64,000 nucleotides of DNA from Anaerovorax odorimutans (GCF_024459955.1 NZ_JANFXK010000018.1:24517-88516); one strand, 5' to 3'; shown: positions 43,275 through 52,717, counted from the first letter of the stretch. The notes: a model not told the origin generated them from the letters alone. Made by a program: numbers and translations.

Positions 43275-43946
43275 TCACAGCTTGTAGCCCAGCCCGCGCT
43301 TGGTTTCGATCAGATCGGCAACGCCGATATCTGCCAGCTTTCCTCTGAGTCTGGTCATGTTCACGCTCAGGGTATTATCGTCAATAAAGACCTGATTGTC
43401 CCACAGATACTCGATCAGGTCCATGCGGGAAACCACCTGCCCGGTATGGGAAAACAAATAGGTCAGAATCCGAAACTCGTTTTTCGACAGCTCACTTTCC
43501 TTCCCCTCATAGGAAACAGTGCAGGCCAGCAAATCCAGGGTGACATCCTTATAAGTGATGGCCGTCACCTCCTGCTCGTTCTTTTTACCCGTCCGTTTGA
43601 GGACCGCTGCGATTCGTGCCAGAAGGATCGGGGCCTGATAGGGTTTGCTGACGTAATCGTCCCCGCCGGAGGTGATGCATTCCAGCTCGTCCATAGAAGT
43701 GTTTTTGCTGGTGACGAAAATCACCGGAACATCGGAAAACTGGCGCAGTTTGCGGCAGACAGAAAGGCCGCTCTGGTCCGGAAGATTGATATCCAAAAGC
43801 ACCAGATCGGGACTTTCTTTTTTAATCTGCTCCGGCAGATCGGTAAATTCTGTGGCAGCCACCGACTCATAAAGGGCGTTTTTAAGCATCAGCTGCAGCT
43901 CTGTGCGGATGGTTTCATCGTCTTCGACAATCATAATTTTATACAT
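43275..43946 (-). CDS. Response regulator, OmpR/BceR-type
   Basis: 223 residues. The receiver domain carries acidic pocket VEDDE (7-11), phospho-acceptor D in LVLLDINLPDQSG (about 52) and K of YVSKPYQ (about 101). It is followed by a winged-helix DNA-binding domain (about 125-223, LSKNEFRILTYLFSH...DNTLSVNMTRLRGKL). The start is the ATG behind AGGAGAG. It heads the RR-HK-ABC-permease cluster and should activate the transporter genes on antibiotic stress. Confidence 0.93.
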   Translation of the reverse strand: MYKIMIVEDDETIRTELQLMLKNALYESVAATEFTDLPEQIKKESPDLVLLDINLPDQSGLSVCRKLRQFSDVPVIFVTSKNTSMDELECITSGGDDYVSKPYQAPILLARIAAVLKRTGKKNEQEVTAITYKDVTLDLLACTVSYEGKESELSKNEFRILTYLFSHTGQVVSRMDLIEYLWDNQVFIDDNTLSVNMTRLRGKLADIGVADLIETKRGLGYKL

Positions 43947-44075
43947 AAGACTCTCCTGTTGTGTTATATATAAGACCATATCACAAAATCAGCAGGGGAT
44001 AAAGAGGAAAAATGCGCCGGGTAAACCTCTTCACAGGTTCGAGGCCGCATTTTTTTGTATACGAAAATTCTTAAA

Positions 44076-44105
44076 GCATAATTACCCTCCCCTCCCGCAT
44101 ACCAT
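44076..44105 (+). promoter_or_regulatory. Possible sigma-E-type promoter of spoIID
   Basis: GCATAATT, a 14-bp spacer and CATACCAT resemble the mother-cell sigma-E consensus (ATA at -35, CATACA-T at -10). They lie 29 bp upstream of the spoIID start. An AAAATGCG/CGCATTTT hairpin with a T-run precedes it (about 44010-44056). Confidence 0.4.
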
Positions 44106-44133
44106 ATTATGTATATTATTTGGGGAGGATACC

Positions 44134-45246
44134 ATGAGACGAAAAATCAGAAAGATGAGAAATAAAATTCATATACCCAGGGTACGGACAAGACGTAGCT
44201 TCAGCTTTCATCCTGAGATGCTGGTAAGGTTTCTAAAACCGCTGCTGATCATCCATATCATCGTAATCTTTGTGCTGGTTGTCGTGCCTTTCACCATAAC
44301 CAAAGTTTTCATACCGGAACAGGCTGCCCCTGAAAAAACAGCGGACAAGACCGAGCAAAAGCCTGTAGTCGAGAGTATAAAAAAAGAAACCATTCCCAAG
44401 AAAATCACCGTATACCGCAAATCAATAGGAAAAACAGAGTCCGTTGCCTTTGAGGATTATGTCAAAGGGGTGGTGGCCAGCGAAATGCCCTCGACCTTCG
44501 AAAAGGAAGCGCTGAAAGCCCAGGCTGTAGCAGCCCGTACATACTCGCTGTCAAAATATCTGCGGGCCAAAAAGAGCGGCAACCCATCTGCCCATCCCAA
44601 GGCCCCCGTGTGCGACACGGTCCACTGTCAGGTTTTCCAGGACGAAAAAAACTTGAAAAAGGTCAAGGGCAGCAAATGGATGAAATCCGACTGGAAAAAG
44701 ATCTCAGCCGCAGTGGAAGACACCAGGGGCCAGCTGATGTACTACAATGGCAAGCTGGTAGAACAAGCCCTGTTCCACTCTTCCAGCGGCGGAAAAACGG
44801 AAAACTGCGAAGATGTTTTTTCAGCAGCCGTCCCCTATTTGGTGAGTGTGGAAAGCCCTTATGAGGATGATGCGACCCACAAAAATGAGAGCACCTCCAT
44901 GTCAATCTCAGAATTCACCTCTAAATTAAAGGCCGCTTACCCAAAAATCAGCTTTGGTACGGTTACGGCGGACAATATAAAAATTAAATCACACAGCAAT
45001 GGAGGCCGGGTGGAAAAAATGAAAGTCGGCAGCGGCACGGTTACCGGCATCCAGGTGCGGCAGGCCCTGGGCCTTTATTCAGCCAACTTTAAGATCACAA
45101 CTTCAAAAAACACGATCACCTTTACCACCACCGGTTCCGGCCACGGCGTAGGCATGAGCCAGTACGGGGCCAACGGTATGGCCAAAGCCGGTTACAATTA
45201 CAAAGAAATACTGTCCCACTATTACAGCGGCACAGTAATTCTTTAA
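44134..45246 (+). CDS. spoIID: Stage II sporulation protein D (SpoIID/LytB family)
   Basis: 370 residues. A Lys/Arg-rich start and one membrane helix (about 30-55) precede an extracellular SpoIID domain (about 100-370). Characteristic pieces are DYVKGVVASEMPSTFEKEALKAQAVAARTYS, CDTVHCQVFQD, LFHSSSGGKTENCEDVF and GSGHGVGMSQYGANGMAKAGYNYKEIL. SpoIID is the lytic transglycosylase that trims peptidoglycan during engulfment of the forespore. It starts behind GGGGAGG. SpoIIP or SpoIIM are not in the window. Confidence 0.92.
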   Translation: MRRKIRKMRNKIHIPRVRTRRSFSFHPEMLVRFLKPLLIIHIIVIFVLVVVPFTITKVFIPEQAAPEKTADKTEQKPVVESIKKETIPKKITVYRKSIGKTESVAFEDYVKGVVASEMPSTFEKEALKAQAVAARTYSLSKYLRAKKSGNPSAHPKAPVCDTVHCQVFQDEKNLKKVKGSKWMKSDWKKISAAVEDTRGQLMYYNGKLVEQALFHSSSGGKTENCEDVFSAAVPYLVSVESPYEDDATHKNESTSMSISEFTSKLKAAYPKISFGTVTADNIKIKSHSNGGRVEKMKVGSGTVTGIQVRQALGLYSANFKITTSKNTITFTTTGSGHGVGMSQYGANGMAKAGYNYKEILSHYYSGTVIL

Positions 45247-45266
45247 AAATATTGAGTAAAGGTTAC

Positions 45267-45434
45267 TTATTTGCTATTTACATGATTTTTCACTTCGTTG
45301 TAAGAAAGGTCACATCCGTGGCAGCCTTTGCAGCTGCCGCAGCAGCCTCCATTCTTACGCTGTTTTACGATCGAACGGATTGCCAGCCCGAAAAGAGCCG
45401 CTACTACAATCCCGACCAGTATTGTCGCTAACAT
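45267..45434 (-). CDS. FeoB-associated Cys-rich membrane protein (55 aa)
   Basis: A short gene of 55 codons beginning MLATILVGIVVAALFGLAIR. One membrane helix is followed by a Cys-rich stretch C-C-x-x-C-x-x-C-x-x-C (about residues 33-42) and a polar tail. Its ATG overlaps the TAA of feoB, so it is translationally coupled. This matches the FeoB-associated Cys-rich family, thought to aid ferrous iron transport. Confidence 0.85.
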   Translation of the reverse strand: MLATILVGIVVAALFGLAIRSIVKQRKNGGCCGSCKGCHGCDLSYNEVKNHVNSK

Positions 45435-47581
45435 TACGCCATCACTTCTTTCCTTTGAATTCTTGTTTCAGTCCTGGCCGGACGGAGCAGCAGATAGAGC
45501 ATGCCTGCCAGGACAGCGATTGCAACTGCGGTACCGATGGTGAAGCCCGCTCCTCCGAAAAAGCTTCCCAGCTGGAAAATCATCAGGGCAATCGCATAGG
45601 CAAATACAGTCTGATAGCCAATTGCGAAGGCCGTCCATTTTGCGCTGGCCATCTCCCTTTTGATCGCTCCAATGGCCGCAAAGCACGGTGCGCACAGAAG
45701 GTTGAACACCAGGAAGGAAACGGCAGCCACGGCCGACGGGAACATGGTCATGGTAGACGCCCACAGTCCCGGATCGTCTTCCGCCGCGTCAGCAACGCCG
45801 AAGAGCACACCGAAGGTTCCCACCACATTTTCTTTTGCCACCAGACCTGTGATGGTGGCTACGGATGCTTTCCAGTCCGCAAAGCCCAGCGGAGCAAAGA
45901 TCCAGCCAATGGCATGGCCGATGCTGGCCAGAACACTGTTGTCGATATCATCTACCATACCCCAGCTGCCGTTTTCCCAGCCAAAGGCCTGTAAGAACCA
46001 AATCACTCCGCAGGCTACAAAGATAACCGTACCTGCTTTGATGATAAAGGCTTTGCATCTTTCCCACATATGTATCAATACGCTGTTTGCCGCCGGTCTG
46101 TGATACTGAGGCAGTTCCATGACAAATGGCGCCGGATCTCCCGCAAACATTCTGGTCTTTTTAAGGATAATACCGGAAACAACTACAGCCGCGATTCCCA
46201 GGAAATACATGGCCGGTGCCATCCACCAGGCGCCTCCCATGATTGCCCCTGCGATCAGTGCGATTACCGGCAGCTTGGCGCCGCATGGAATGAACGTCGT
46301 TGTCATGATGGTCATTCTTCTGTCTTTTTCGTTTTCAATGGTCTTGGTGGCCATAACGCCCGGAACACCGCATCCTGATGAAATCAGCATGGGGATAAAG
46401 CTTTTTCCCGACAGTCCGAACTTGCGGAAGATACGGTCCATAATAAAGGCGACTCTTGCCATATAGCCGCAGTCCTCCAGGATAGACAGGAAGAAGAAGA
46501 GCACGAACATCTGCGGTACGAAGCCCAGTACGGCTCCCACACCGCCAATAATACCATCTACCACCAAACCTGTAAGCCACCCGGCCGCGCCGGCGCCTTC
46601 CATCCAGCCCTGCACCGTTGGCGCGATCCATTCACCGAAGAGAGTATCGTTGGTAAAATCCGTCACAATGGTTCCGATGGTCGTTACGGAAATATAGTAT
46701 ACCACAAACATGACAGCTGCGAAAATCGGCAGCGCCAGCCAGCGGTTGGTTACGACCCGGTCTATCTTATCAGAAGTCGTCAGGCCTTTATTACCCCTTT
46801 TGATTGCCCGCTCAGCGACCTGGGTTATGTAATCGTACCGCTCATTGGTAATGATACTTTCCGCATCATCCTCCATGGATTCTTCTACCCTGGCGATAAT
46901 GGTTTCCATTTCCTTGAGCTGAGATGCTTTCAGGCTGAGCGTTTCCATAACCTTCTCATCCCGTTCGAAAGCTTTCACTTCAAACCAGCGTCTGTTATCG
47001 GCACTGGCTGCGCCTGACACCAGATGCCCCAGCTGGTCAAGGGCAGCTTCCACTTCTCTTGAGAAGCCATGGCTTGGCTTTGCCTTCTGTCCCCTTTTCG
47101 CCAGCTCCACCGCCAGATTTACAGCTTCTTTGCAGCCGGTTCCCTTTAAGGCCGAAGTTTCCACAACTTCACATCCAAAGGCTTCTTTCAGCTTTCGCAG
47201 ATCGAACTTATCCCCGTTTTTTCTCACCAGGTCCATCATATTGACCGCGATGACCATGGGAATGCCCAGCTCCAAAAGCTGCGTCGTCAGATACAGGTTA
47301 CGCTCCAGATTGGTTCCGTCAACCAGATTGACAATGGCGTCCGGTCGTTCTTTAATCAAATAGTCTCTGGTTACAACTTCCTCAAGGGTATAGGGAGACA
47401 GGGAGTAGATTCCCGGAAGGTCTGTTATGATAACATCCCTCTGTCCTTTCAGCTTCCCTTCCTTCTTTTCCACAGTTACACCCGGCCAGTTTCCGACATA
47501 CTGACTGCTTCCGGTCAGATCATTGAACATGGTCGTCTTTCCGCAGTTGGGGTTCCCCGCTAACGCTATTTTAAAGCCCAT
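45434..47581 (-). CDS. feoB: Ferrous iron transport protein B
   Basis: 715 residues. The N-terminal G-domain has G1 GNPNCGKTT (8-16), G3 DLPGIYSL, and G4-like NMMD. A helical spacer domain follows, then the membrane part with two Gate repeats (SGCGVPGVMATKTI and the CAPCFAAIGAIKRE region) and about ten helices. FeoB carries Fe2+ into the cell. It is third in feoA-feoA-feoB-Cys-rich order on the minus strand. The start follows AGGAGG. Confidence 0.96.
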   Translation of the reverse strand: MGFKIALAGNPNCGKTTMFNDLTGSSQYVGNWPGVTVEKKEGKLKGQRDVIITDLPGIYSLSPYTLEEVVTRDYLIKERPDAIVNLVDGTNLERNLYLTTQLLELGIPMVIAVNMMDLVRKNGDKFDLRKLKEAFGCEVVETSALKGTGCKEAVNLAVELAKRGQKAKPSHGFSREVEAALDQLGHLVSGAASADNRRWFEVKAFERDEKVMETLSLKASQLKEMETIIARVEESMEDDAESIITNERYDYITQVAERAIKRGNKGLTTSDKIDRVVTNRWLALPIFAAVMFVVYYISVTTIGTIVTDFTNDTLFGEWIAPTVQGWMEGAGAAGWLTGLVVDGIIGGVGAVLGFVPQMFVLFFFLSILEDCGYMARVAFIMDRIFRKFGLSGKSFIPMLISSGCGVPGVMATKTIENEKDRRMTIMTTTFIPCGAKLPVIALIAGAIMGGAWWMAPAMYFLGIAAVVVSGIILKKTRMFAGDPAPFVMELPQYHRPAANSVLIHMWERCKAFIIKAGTVIFVACGVIWFLQAFGWENGSWGMVDDIDNSVLASIGHAIGWIFAPLGFADWKASVATITGLVAKENVVGTFGVLFGVADAAEDDPGLWASTMTMFPSAVAAVSFLVFNLLCAPCFAAIGAIKREMASAKWTAFAIGYQTVFAYAIALMIFQLGSFFGGAGFTIGTAVAIAVLAGMLYLLLRPARTETRIQRKEVMA

Positions 47582-47641
47582 TCTTATTCCTCCTGAAATT
47601 CATCATACAGTTATTTTAAACTAACTCGTCGTCAAAAAAAA

Positions 47642-47863
47642 TTACGCCATTTCGATGTTTTCCGCTTCGCTCTTGCGCAGGGAAAGCTCATAACCGCGCA
47701 CATTAACTTCAATCGGATCTCCCAGAGGCGCGACTTTTCTTACAAAGATTTCCGTACCTCTGGTAATTCCCATGTCCATGATCCGCCGCTTGGTCGCACT
47801 GGCCCCATGAAGCTTGACTACCTTGGCAGTGCCGCCGACTTTCACATCTCTCAATGTTTTCAT
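47642..47863 (-). CDS. feoA: Ferrous iron transport protein A
   Basis: A 73-residue SH3-like FeoA protein (MKTLRDVKVGGTAKVVKL..., DMGITRGTEIFVRKVAPLGDPIEVNVRGYELSLRKSEAENI). It regulates or assists FeoB. It is the second of two feoA-type genes, 18 bp after the first and 60 bp before feoB. Confidence 0.93.
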   Translation of the reverse strand: MKTLRDVKVGGTAKVVKLHGASATKRRIMDMGITRGTEIFVRKVAPLGDPIEVNVRGYELSLRKSEAENIEMA

Positions 47864-47881
47864 TTTTCAATTCTTCCTTTC

Positions 47882-48091
47882 TCAGACAATAATTCTCTTT
47901 GCCATACTTTTATCCAAAGCCACTCTCGTGTCTTTTACATTTAAAATCATGTTACCGGCAAGGTAAGATACCACCGTTACGGTTTCTCCCTCTACAAATC
48001 CCAGATTATTGAGAAATCTGCGGCTTTCATCTTTTCCGCTGATCCTTCTGATCTTTCCGGATTCCCCGGTTCTTATCATAGTTAAAGGCAT
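47882..48091 (-). CDS. feoA: FeoA domain protein (first feoA gene of the operon)
   Basis: A 69-residue FeoA-type domain (MPLTMIRTGESGKIRRISG..., NNLGFVEGETVTVVSYLAGNMILNVKDTRVALDKSMAKRIIV). The ATG is eight bases after AGGAGG; a GTG just before it is also possible. Divergence from the second FeoA suggests different jobs, for example one structural and one regulatory. Confidence 0.9.
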   Translation of the reverse strand: MPLTMIRTGESGKIRRISGKDESRRFLNNLGFVEGETVTVVSYLAGNMILNVKDTRVALDKSMAKRIIV

Positions 48092-48112
48092 CACAGCAAC
48101 CTCCTCTTCTTC

Positions 48113-48141
48113 GGTTAGTTTTATCTCACTAACTAGGTTAG
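48113..48141. promoter_or_regulatory. Possible metal-regulator operator upstream of feo operon
   Basis: CTAAC-TAG-GTTAG (48129-48141) is a perfect palindrome and a further GGTTAG half site lies at 48113-48118. The half sites resemble those of DtxR/IdeR-family iron regulators (TTAGGTTAG...CTAACCTAA) more than a Fur box. They lie 22-50 bp upstream of the first feoA start. Confidence 0.45.
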
Positions 48142-48202
48142 CTATAACTTACCACTCTTTCTTAAATTTGTCAATAGGGTTTCTCCATTTTATCCATAAA
48201 AA

Positions 48203-48267
48203 AATCCTGTTACGATTGCCGCAGGTTTCCTTTACAGGTTTCGGAAACCGTGAATCGCAACAGGATT
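48203..48267 (-). terminator. Terminator after the substrate-binding lipoprotein gene
   Basis: On the minus strand AATCCTGTTGCGATT pairs with AATCGTAACAGGATT (one mismatch) around an inner hairpin and is followed by TTTTTTA. Confidence 0.8.
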
Positions 48268-48271
48268 GCTT

Positions 48272-49594
48272 TTACTGGGCTGCGCTGCGCCCCTCGGCTA
48301 TGGCCGCATTGCAGCTGGCGTCAATACCGGCGGCAACCTCTTTAGGCGTTTTGCTGCCTCTGTAGAGCTCCTGAATGTTAGGATAAAAGACAGCCCGCAC
48401 GCCCTCCCAGTTGGGGGTATTGTTCAAAAAGTCCACCACATTGGGGGAATTATCGCTGTAGGCCTGCATCATAAACACTTTATCCTTGTTCTCCTCTACA
48501 TATGATTTGAGAACCGGCGTGCTGCTCAGAGAGTACTTCAATAAATCCTTATCCGAATAGATGAAACGGATAAAATCCCTCGACGCCTTTAGCACGTCTT
48601 CGTTGCCGTTGTCGAAAAGAGTAAAGCCGTTAAGGTAGCTGGTAGCATATCCCTTTCCGTCTGGGCTGGGGAAATTGGCCAGAAAAACATCCAAATTATA
48701 AAGGTTTCGACAGTCGTTCAAATTGACCTGATTTCCCATACAGATCGCCATCTGGCCGTTATAGAATAAGTCCATATTGGCTGCCAACTCCATATTTTCC
48801 GCCCCCTTGGGCGTGATTCCCTGTTCATTGAGATTCTTAAGCCACTTTAGCGCTTTGATTCCCTCCGGCGTATTGACGGCAAAGTTGCCTTCCTTGTCAA
48901 AGATTCCGCAGCCGTAAGCCCGAAGGAAGGTCATAGTGTGCAGATCCCCCTGGTTATTGGACGCATAGGCGAACATGGGGAAATTCTGGCCGCCGGGCAT
49001 AGAAGCTTTCAGCCCCTTCAAAATCGTATTGTATTCCTCGGTAGACCACTGAGCAATCGTGCCTTCCTTTGGAATGTATTTTTCCAGGCCCGCCTTTTTC
49101 ATCAGCGTTTTGTTGACCATCAGCGTATTCTGCAGTTGGAAGTAAGGCATGAGATACGTCTTGTCTCCCACCATGCACTGTTTCCAGATGGCATCATCGA
49201 CGTCACCGCGCAACTCATCATCGATCACATCATCCCAGGTAGCCAGCCGATTTTCCAGAATATAAGTAGGCATGTTGAAGGAACCACCAAAGAGAATATC
49301 CGCCGCCTCTTCGGTACCGATTTTATCGACTACCTGTTCCTTTTCATCCACATATTGAAACTTTTCGATTTTGAAATTCACCTTCGCGTCTTCATACTGC
49401 GCATTGAATTTGTCCGCAGCCTCCGTAAAGAGATCGTAGATCTCAGCATCAGGATGGTCCGCGTCGTAAGCCATTGTCATAGGCGGACATTTAATGCGGA
49501 TCGTTACTGCTTTCTGTTCTTTTTTTGCACCGCAGCCGACCAGTACTCCGCACAGGATCAGCGCTGTTATCAGGGCTAAAAATCGTTTTTTCAT
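48272..49594 (-). CDS. Extracellular substrate-binding lipoprotein (ABC type)
   Basis: 440 residues. A lipoprotein signal peptide ends in LVGCG (Cys at about 20), followed by a type-1 extracellular solute-binding fold. Segments such as ADILFGGSFNMPTYILENRLATW, YNGQMAICMGNQVN and AASRDFIRFIYSDKDLLKYSLSSTPV resemble carbohydrate-binding SBPs. No permease or ATPase gene is nearby. The gene starts 10 bp after the stop of the hybrid kinase gene, behind AGGAGG. It may therefore present a ligand to the kinase rather than to a transporter (inference). A sugar ligand is likely but unproven. Confidence 0.85.
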   Translation of the reverse strand: MKKRFLALITALILCGVLVGCGAKKEQKAVTIRIKCPPMTMAYDADHPDAEIYDLFTEAADKFNAQYEDAKVNFKIEKFQYVDEKEQVVDKIGTEEAADILFGGSFNMPTYILENRLATWDDVIDDELRGDVDDAIWKQCMVGDKTYLMPYFQLQNTLMVNKTLMKKAGLEKYIPKEGTIAQWSTEEYNTILKGLKASMPGGQNFPMFAYASNNQGDLHTMTFLRAYGCGIFDKEGNFAVNTPEGIKALKWLKNLNEQGITPKGAENMELAANMDLFYNGQMAICMGNQVNLNDCRNLYNLDVFLANFPSPDGKGYATSYLNGFTLFDNGNEDVLKASRDFIRFIYSDKDLLKYSLSSTPVLKSYVEENKDKVFMMQAYSDNSPNVVDFLNNTPNWEGVRAVFYPNIQELYRGSKTPKEVAAGIDASCNAAIAEGRSAAQ

Positions 49595-49604
49595 ATGCAA
49601 CCTC

Positions 49605-51755
49605 CTAGTTGTTCTCCCGCTTTTGTGCATTTTTTATATCCAGCTCAGAGAGCTTTGCCAGCAGCATATTTACATCCAAAGGCTTGGTGACAACGCCGTT
49701 CATACCACACCCGAGAGCCCGGTCCGCCTCTTCTTTAAAGGCATTGGCCGTCAGAGCAATGATGATCGTTTCCTTGCTGTCCGGCCGCTCCAGCGCCCGA
49801 ATCGCCTCCGTAGCCTCGTAGCCGTTAAGCACCGGCATCTGAATATCCATCAAAATCACATCAAACCAATAGGGCTGGCTCTGTGTGAAAAGATCCACCG
49901 CTTCCTGCCCGTTGACGGCGCACTCTACGGCTGCCTCGTATCCTGCCAGGATTTCCATAAGAATCTCTCTGTTGATATCGTTGTCCTCCACAACCAAAAT
50001 GCGTTTTCCCGCCAGTGTTTTCTGATCCTCCGGCTCCGATGATGCCTGTGTGTCCTCCTGTCCTGCGACAGGGAAAGGAATCCGCACGGTGAAGGTTGTG
50101 CCTTCTCCCGGCCGGCTTTCCACTCCAATGGTACCGCCCATTTCCTCTGCCAGAATCTTGCTCAGTGTGGTACCCAGTCCGGTACCATTCTGTGAACCGA
50201 TCCTTCGCTCCTGTTCAAAGGGCTGCCAGATTCTCTCCAGAAACTCCGCGCTCATCCCGCAGCCTGTGTCAATCACCTTGAAAAATGTCTCTGCAGTCTC
50301 TTCATGGGGCCGCTGGTTAACAATAAGGGAAATCTTTCCGCCAGCAGGCGTAAATTTCAATGCATTGCCCAGCAGGTTGACGATGATCTGCTTGAGCCGC
50401 ACCTCATCGCCCATGACCCAATTGATCTCCATTCCCTCACAGTCTATCTCAAAATGTTGTTCGCGCGCCTCAGCCTGAGGGCCGACCAGCATCTGAATTT
50501 CACGAAGGAGTTTTTTCAGATTCATCCTTTCGCTGTAAAGCTCCAATTGGCCGCTTTCAATCTTTGACATGTCCAGCACATCGGTAATGACGCTTTTGAG
50601 AAACTCGGCGGACACCTCCGCTTTCTCCAGGTACTCTTTCTGCCTCTCCCGATTGTCCAGATTCTGCCGCATCAGATAAATCAGGCCTGTAATCCCATTG
50701 AGGGGCGTGCGAATCTCATGGCTCATGTTGGCCAGGAACGCTGATTTCGCCTGCTCAGAAGCCTTTGCTACCTGGGCCGCACGCACGGTTCTCAAAACAA
50801 AGGTTATGATAATGATAAGCACGATGCACAAAATAGCGAAGAAAAAGAGCGACCTCTTTAAAAACACCTGCGTAACTTCTGCCGTAACCTCCGAGGGAAC
50901 TTTGACGGCCATGTACCATCCATTGTTATAGGTGGCATCCCCCATGGGCTTTAATATGACACCGTATTGAACGCCCTCAAAAACGTATTCGGCATAAAAA
51001 CTCTTCCCCTGGGCTATGGCCGCTTCACACTGGCTCATGGAAGCAGTCCCCATAAACTTTGCCTGTTTGAGCTCCGTAAAATAGTTACGACTGGTTTCGC
51101 TGTCATAGTATTTGCTGGCGGTAATAATTTCCCCGCTGGGCTGAATCACCAGAGTTGTCCCCCGACCGTCAAAGCTCTCAAGACTTGTCAGTCCATCCAG
51201 TTCTTCTATGGGTATCAGTCCGGCAATACCTTCGACCTGCTCTTTTCCATAAGTAATCGGCGTGTCCAGCCGCAAACCGTAGAGCAGATATTCACCCCAC
51301 GCCTCCCGCTTATCAACGGCAAGACGAGACACAAAGTCACCGGTCGCCGCCTGATAGGTAGCGGCCCACGGCATTTTGTTCAGGGAAGAAACCAGATACG
51401 TGCTGTCGTAGGTTTTCCCTTCCCTGGTAATAAAATATAGTTTCTGAAATGCCGTAGCCTGAGCCTCCACGCTTAAAAGATAGGGAAGATCCATTTGGTC
51501 TTCGTCTCGAATTGTTCCCATCCGCTTTGCCAGGGAGCGGAGGTAATTCAGCTGGCTGTCAACCTGACTTCCTACATTTCGAATATCATGATCAGCCAAT
51601 TGATTCATAAAGGACTTGGTCGTACCGCTGACCACGCCTTCAATACTGTTCTGGTATAATAAATATCCACCGATCAGGATGGCTAGACTAATCGCGCACA
51701 CAATAAAAAAAGTTGGCCATTTTCGTTCTGACAGGCGTTTTTTATTTTCCTTCAT
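49605..51755 (-). CDS. Hybrid sensor histidine kinase with C-terminal receiver domain
   Basis: 716 residues from the ATG behind AAAGGAG. Two helices (about 15-35 and 290-310) bracket an extracellular Cache-like sensor. Then come HisKA with SAFLANMSHEIRTPLNGI (about 345), HATPase with IVNLLGNALKFTPAGG and TGLGTTLSKILAEEMGG, and a receiver domain (about 580-705) with VVEDNDIN and phospho-acceptor D in DVILMDIQMPVLNGYEA. No Hpt or output domain is encoded nearby. It forms an operon with the substrate-binding lipoprotein. Confidence 0.92.
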   Translation of the reverse strand: MKENKKRLSERKWPTFFIVCAISLAILIGGYLLYQNSIEGVVSGTTKSFMNQLADHDIRNVGSQVDSQLNYLRSLAKRMGTIRDEDQMDLPYLLSVEAQATAFQKLYFITREGKTYDSTYLVSSLNKMPWAATYQAATGDFVSRLAVDKREAWGEYLLYGLRLDTPITYGKEQVEGIAGLIPIEELDGLTSLESFDGRGTTLVIQPSGEIITASKYYDSETSRNYFTELKQAKFMGTASMSQCEAAIAQGKSFYAEYVFEGVQYGVILKPMGDATYNNGWYMAVKVPSEVTAEVTQVFLKRSLFFFAILCIVLIIIITFVLRTVRAAQVAKASEQAKSAFLANMSHEIRTPLNGITGLIYLMRQNLDNRERQKEYLEKAEVSAEFLKSVITDVLDMSKIESGQLELYSERMNLKKLLREIQMLVGPQAEAREQHFEIDCEGMEINWVMGDEVRLKQIIVNLLGNALKFTPAGGKISLIVNQRPHEETAETFFKVIDTGCGMSAEFLERIWQPFEQERRIGSQNGTGLGTTLSKILAEEMGGTIGVESRPGEGTTFTVRIPFPVAGQEDTQASSEPEDQKTLAGKRILVVEDNDINREILMEILAGYEAAVECAVNGQEAVDLFTQSQPYWFDVILMDIQMPVLNGYEATEAIRALERPDSKETIIIALTANAFKEEADRALGCGMNGVVTKPLDVNMLLAKLSELDIKNAQKRENN

Positions 51756-51853
51756 GCGGAAGTCTCCTTTCGTCATCCATTCTCGCTGCACTTAAATCAT
51801 TATACCACGGTAAAGAATGGCAGACAAGAAAGTAACTGTTTTTTAAGTACACG

Positions 51854-51886
51854 GAAAAACAGCACAGTCTTTTGACCGTGCTGTCC
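51854..51886 (-). terminator. Terminator after rubrerythrin
   Basis: ACAGCAC-N-GTC pairs with GAC-N-GTGCTGT around AAAA and is followed by TTTTTC on the minus strand. Confidence 0.85.
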
Positions 51887-51906
51887 ATAATTTATATCTT
51901 TTATTT

Positions 51907-52443
51907 TTAGTAGTTTTCCGGCTTAACCTGGAAGTAAGCTTTTGCGTGGAAGCATACCGGGCAAACTTCCGGAGCTTCTTTGCCGACAAACTGGTGTCCG
52001 CAGTTGGAGCACTGCCATACAACCTCTTCATCTTTTGCGAATACTTTTCCAGTCTTAACGTTCTCTGCCAGCTTTCTGTATCTTTCTTCGTGCTCTTTTT
52101 CGATGGCAGCTACGCCTTCCATCTGAGCCGCGATCTCTGGGAAGCCTTCTTCTCTGGCAGTCTTAGCCATTTCAGCATACATTTCGGTCCATTCGTAGTT
52201 CTCGCCTTCTGCTGCCGCGATCAGATTTTCTTCTGTTGTGCCGATGCCTACCGCATGCTTGAACCACAGCTCAGCGTGTTCCTTTTCATTGCCGGCAGTC
52301 TCTTCAAAGAGCTTTGCGATCTGCACGTAGCCTTCTTTTTTAGCCTTGGAAGCATAGAATGTGTACTTGTTCCTTGCCTGGGATTCTCCGGCAAAAGCAG
52401 TCAGTAAGTTTTCCAGTGTTTTTGTTCCTTTTAAATCTTTCAT
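51907..52443 (-). CDS. rbr: Rubrerythrin
   Basis: 178 residues. The ferritin-like di-iron domain (1-135) has the ligands in [37 protein letters not shown] and [12 protein letters not shown]. It is followed by a rubredoxin domain with C-x2-C ([10 protein letters not shown]) and C-x2-C ([10 protein letters not shown]). It reduces hydrogen peroxide in anaerobes. The start is the ATG of [14 protein letters not shown] behind GAGGAGGAAC; longer readings run into the promoter. A sigma-A promoter lies at 52539-52567. Confidence 0.95.
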   Translation of the reverse strand: MKDLKGTKTLENLLTAFAGESQARNKYTFYASKAKKEGYVQIAKLFEETAGNEKEHAELWFKHAVGIGTTEENLIAAAEGENYEWTEMYAEMAKTAREEGFPEIAAQMEGVAAIEKEHEERYRKLAENVKTGKVFAKDEEVVWQCSNCGHQFVGKEAPEVCPVCFHAKAYFQVKPENY

Positions 52444-52538
52444 TTTGTTCCTCCTCAATAAACATATCGTCATATAGCTTATAATAAATGCATACTCATT
52501 GGTTACTGTTTCTTTATTAGTAACTCTTCTCAATAAGT

Positions 52539-52567
52539 AATATATACTATTATTATCCAATAGTCAA
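52539..52567 (-). promoter_or_regulatory. Sigma-A promoter of rubrerythrin
   Basis: TTGACT, a 17-bp spacer and TATATT on the minus strand. The leader below carries a GTTACT/AGTAAC inverted repeat (52500-52525) of unknown role. No clear PerR box was seen. The rest of the gap 52568-52717 is AT-rich with nothing else recognised. Confidence 0.6.
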
Positions 52568-52717
52568 TAGTATTTTTAACAAAATCTCAAAAAAGTTTTC
52601 ACTTATTTTATAATATCCGTGTATTTTTTCCAAATCAAACAGTTATGTCCATAGTATATCATATTCGGGAATAGAATTCTCAACCTTTCGAATTTTCATT
52701 TTTATTGTCTTTTAAAA

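Noticed and set aside
44010..44056. Terminator for a plus-strand gene upstream of spoIID
   Set aside because: The AAAATGCG/CGCATTTT hairpin with a T-run is real, but no plus-strand gene ends before it; it may be a relic or an attenuator.
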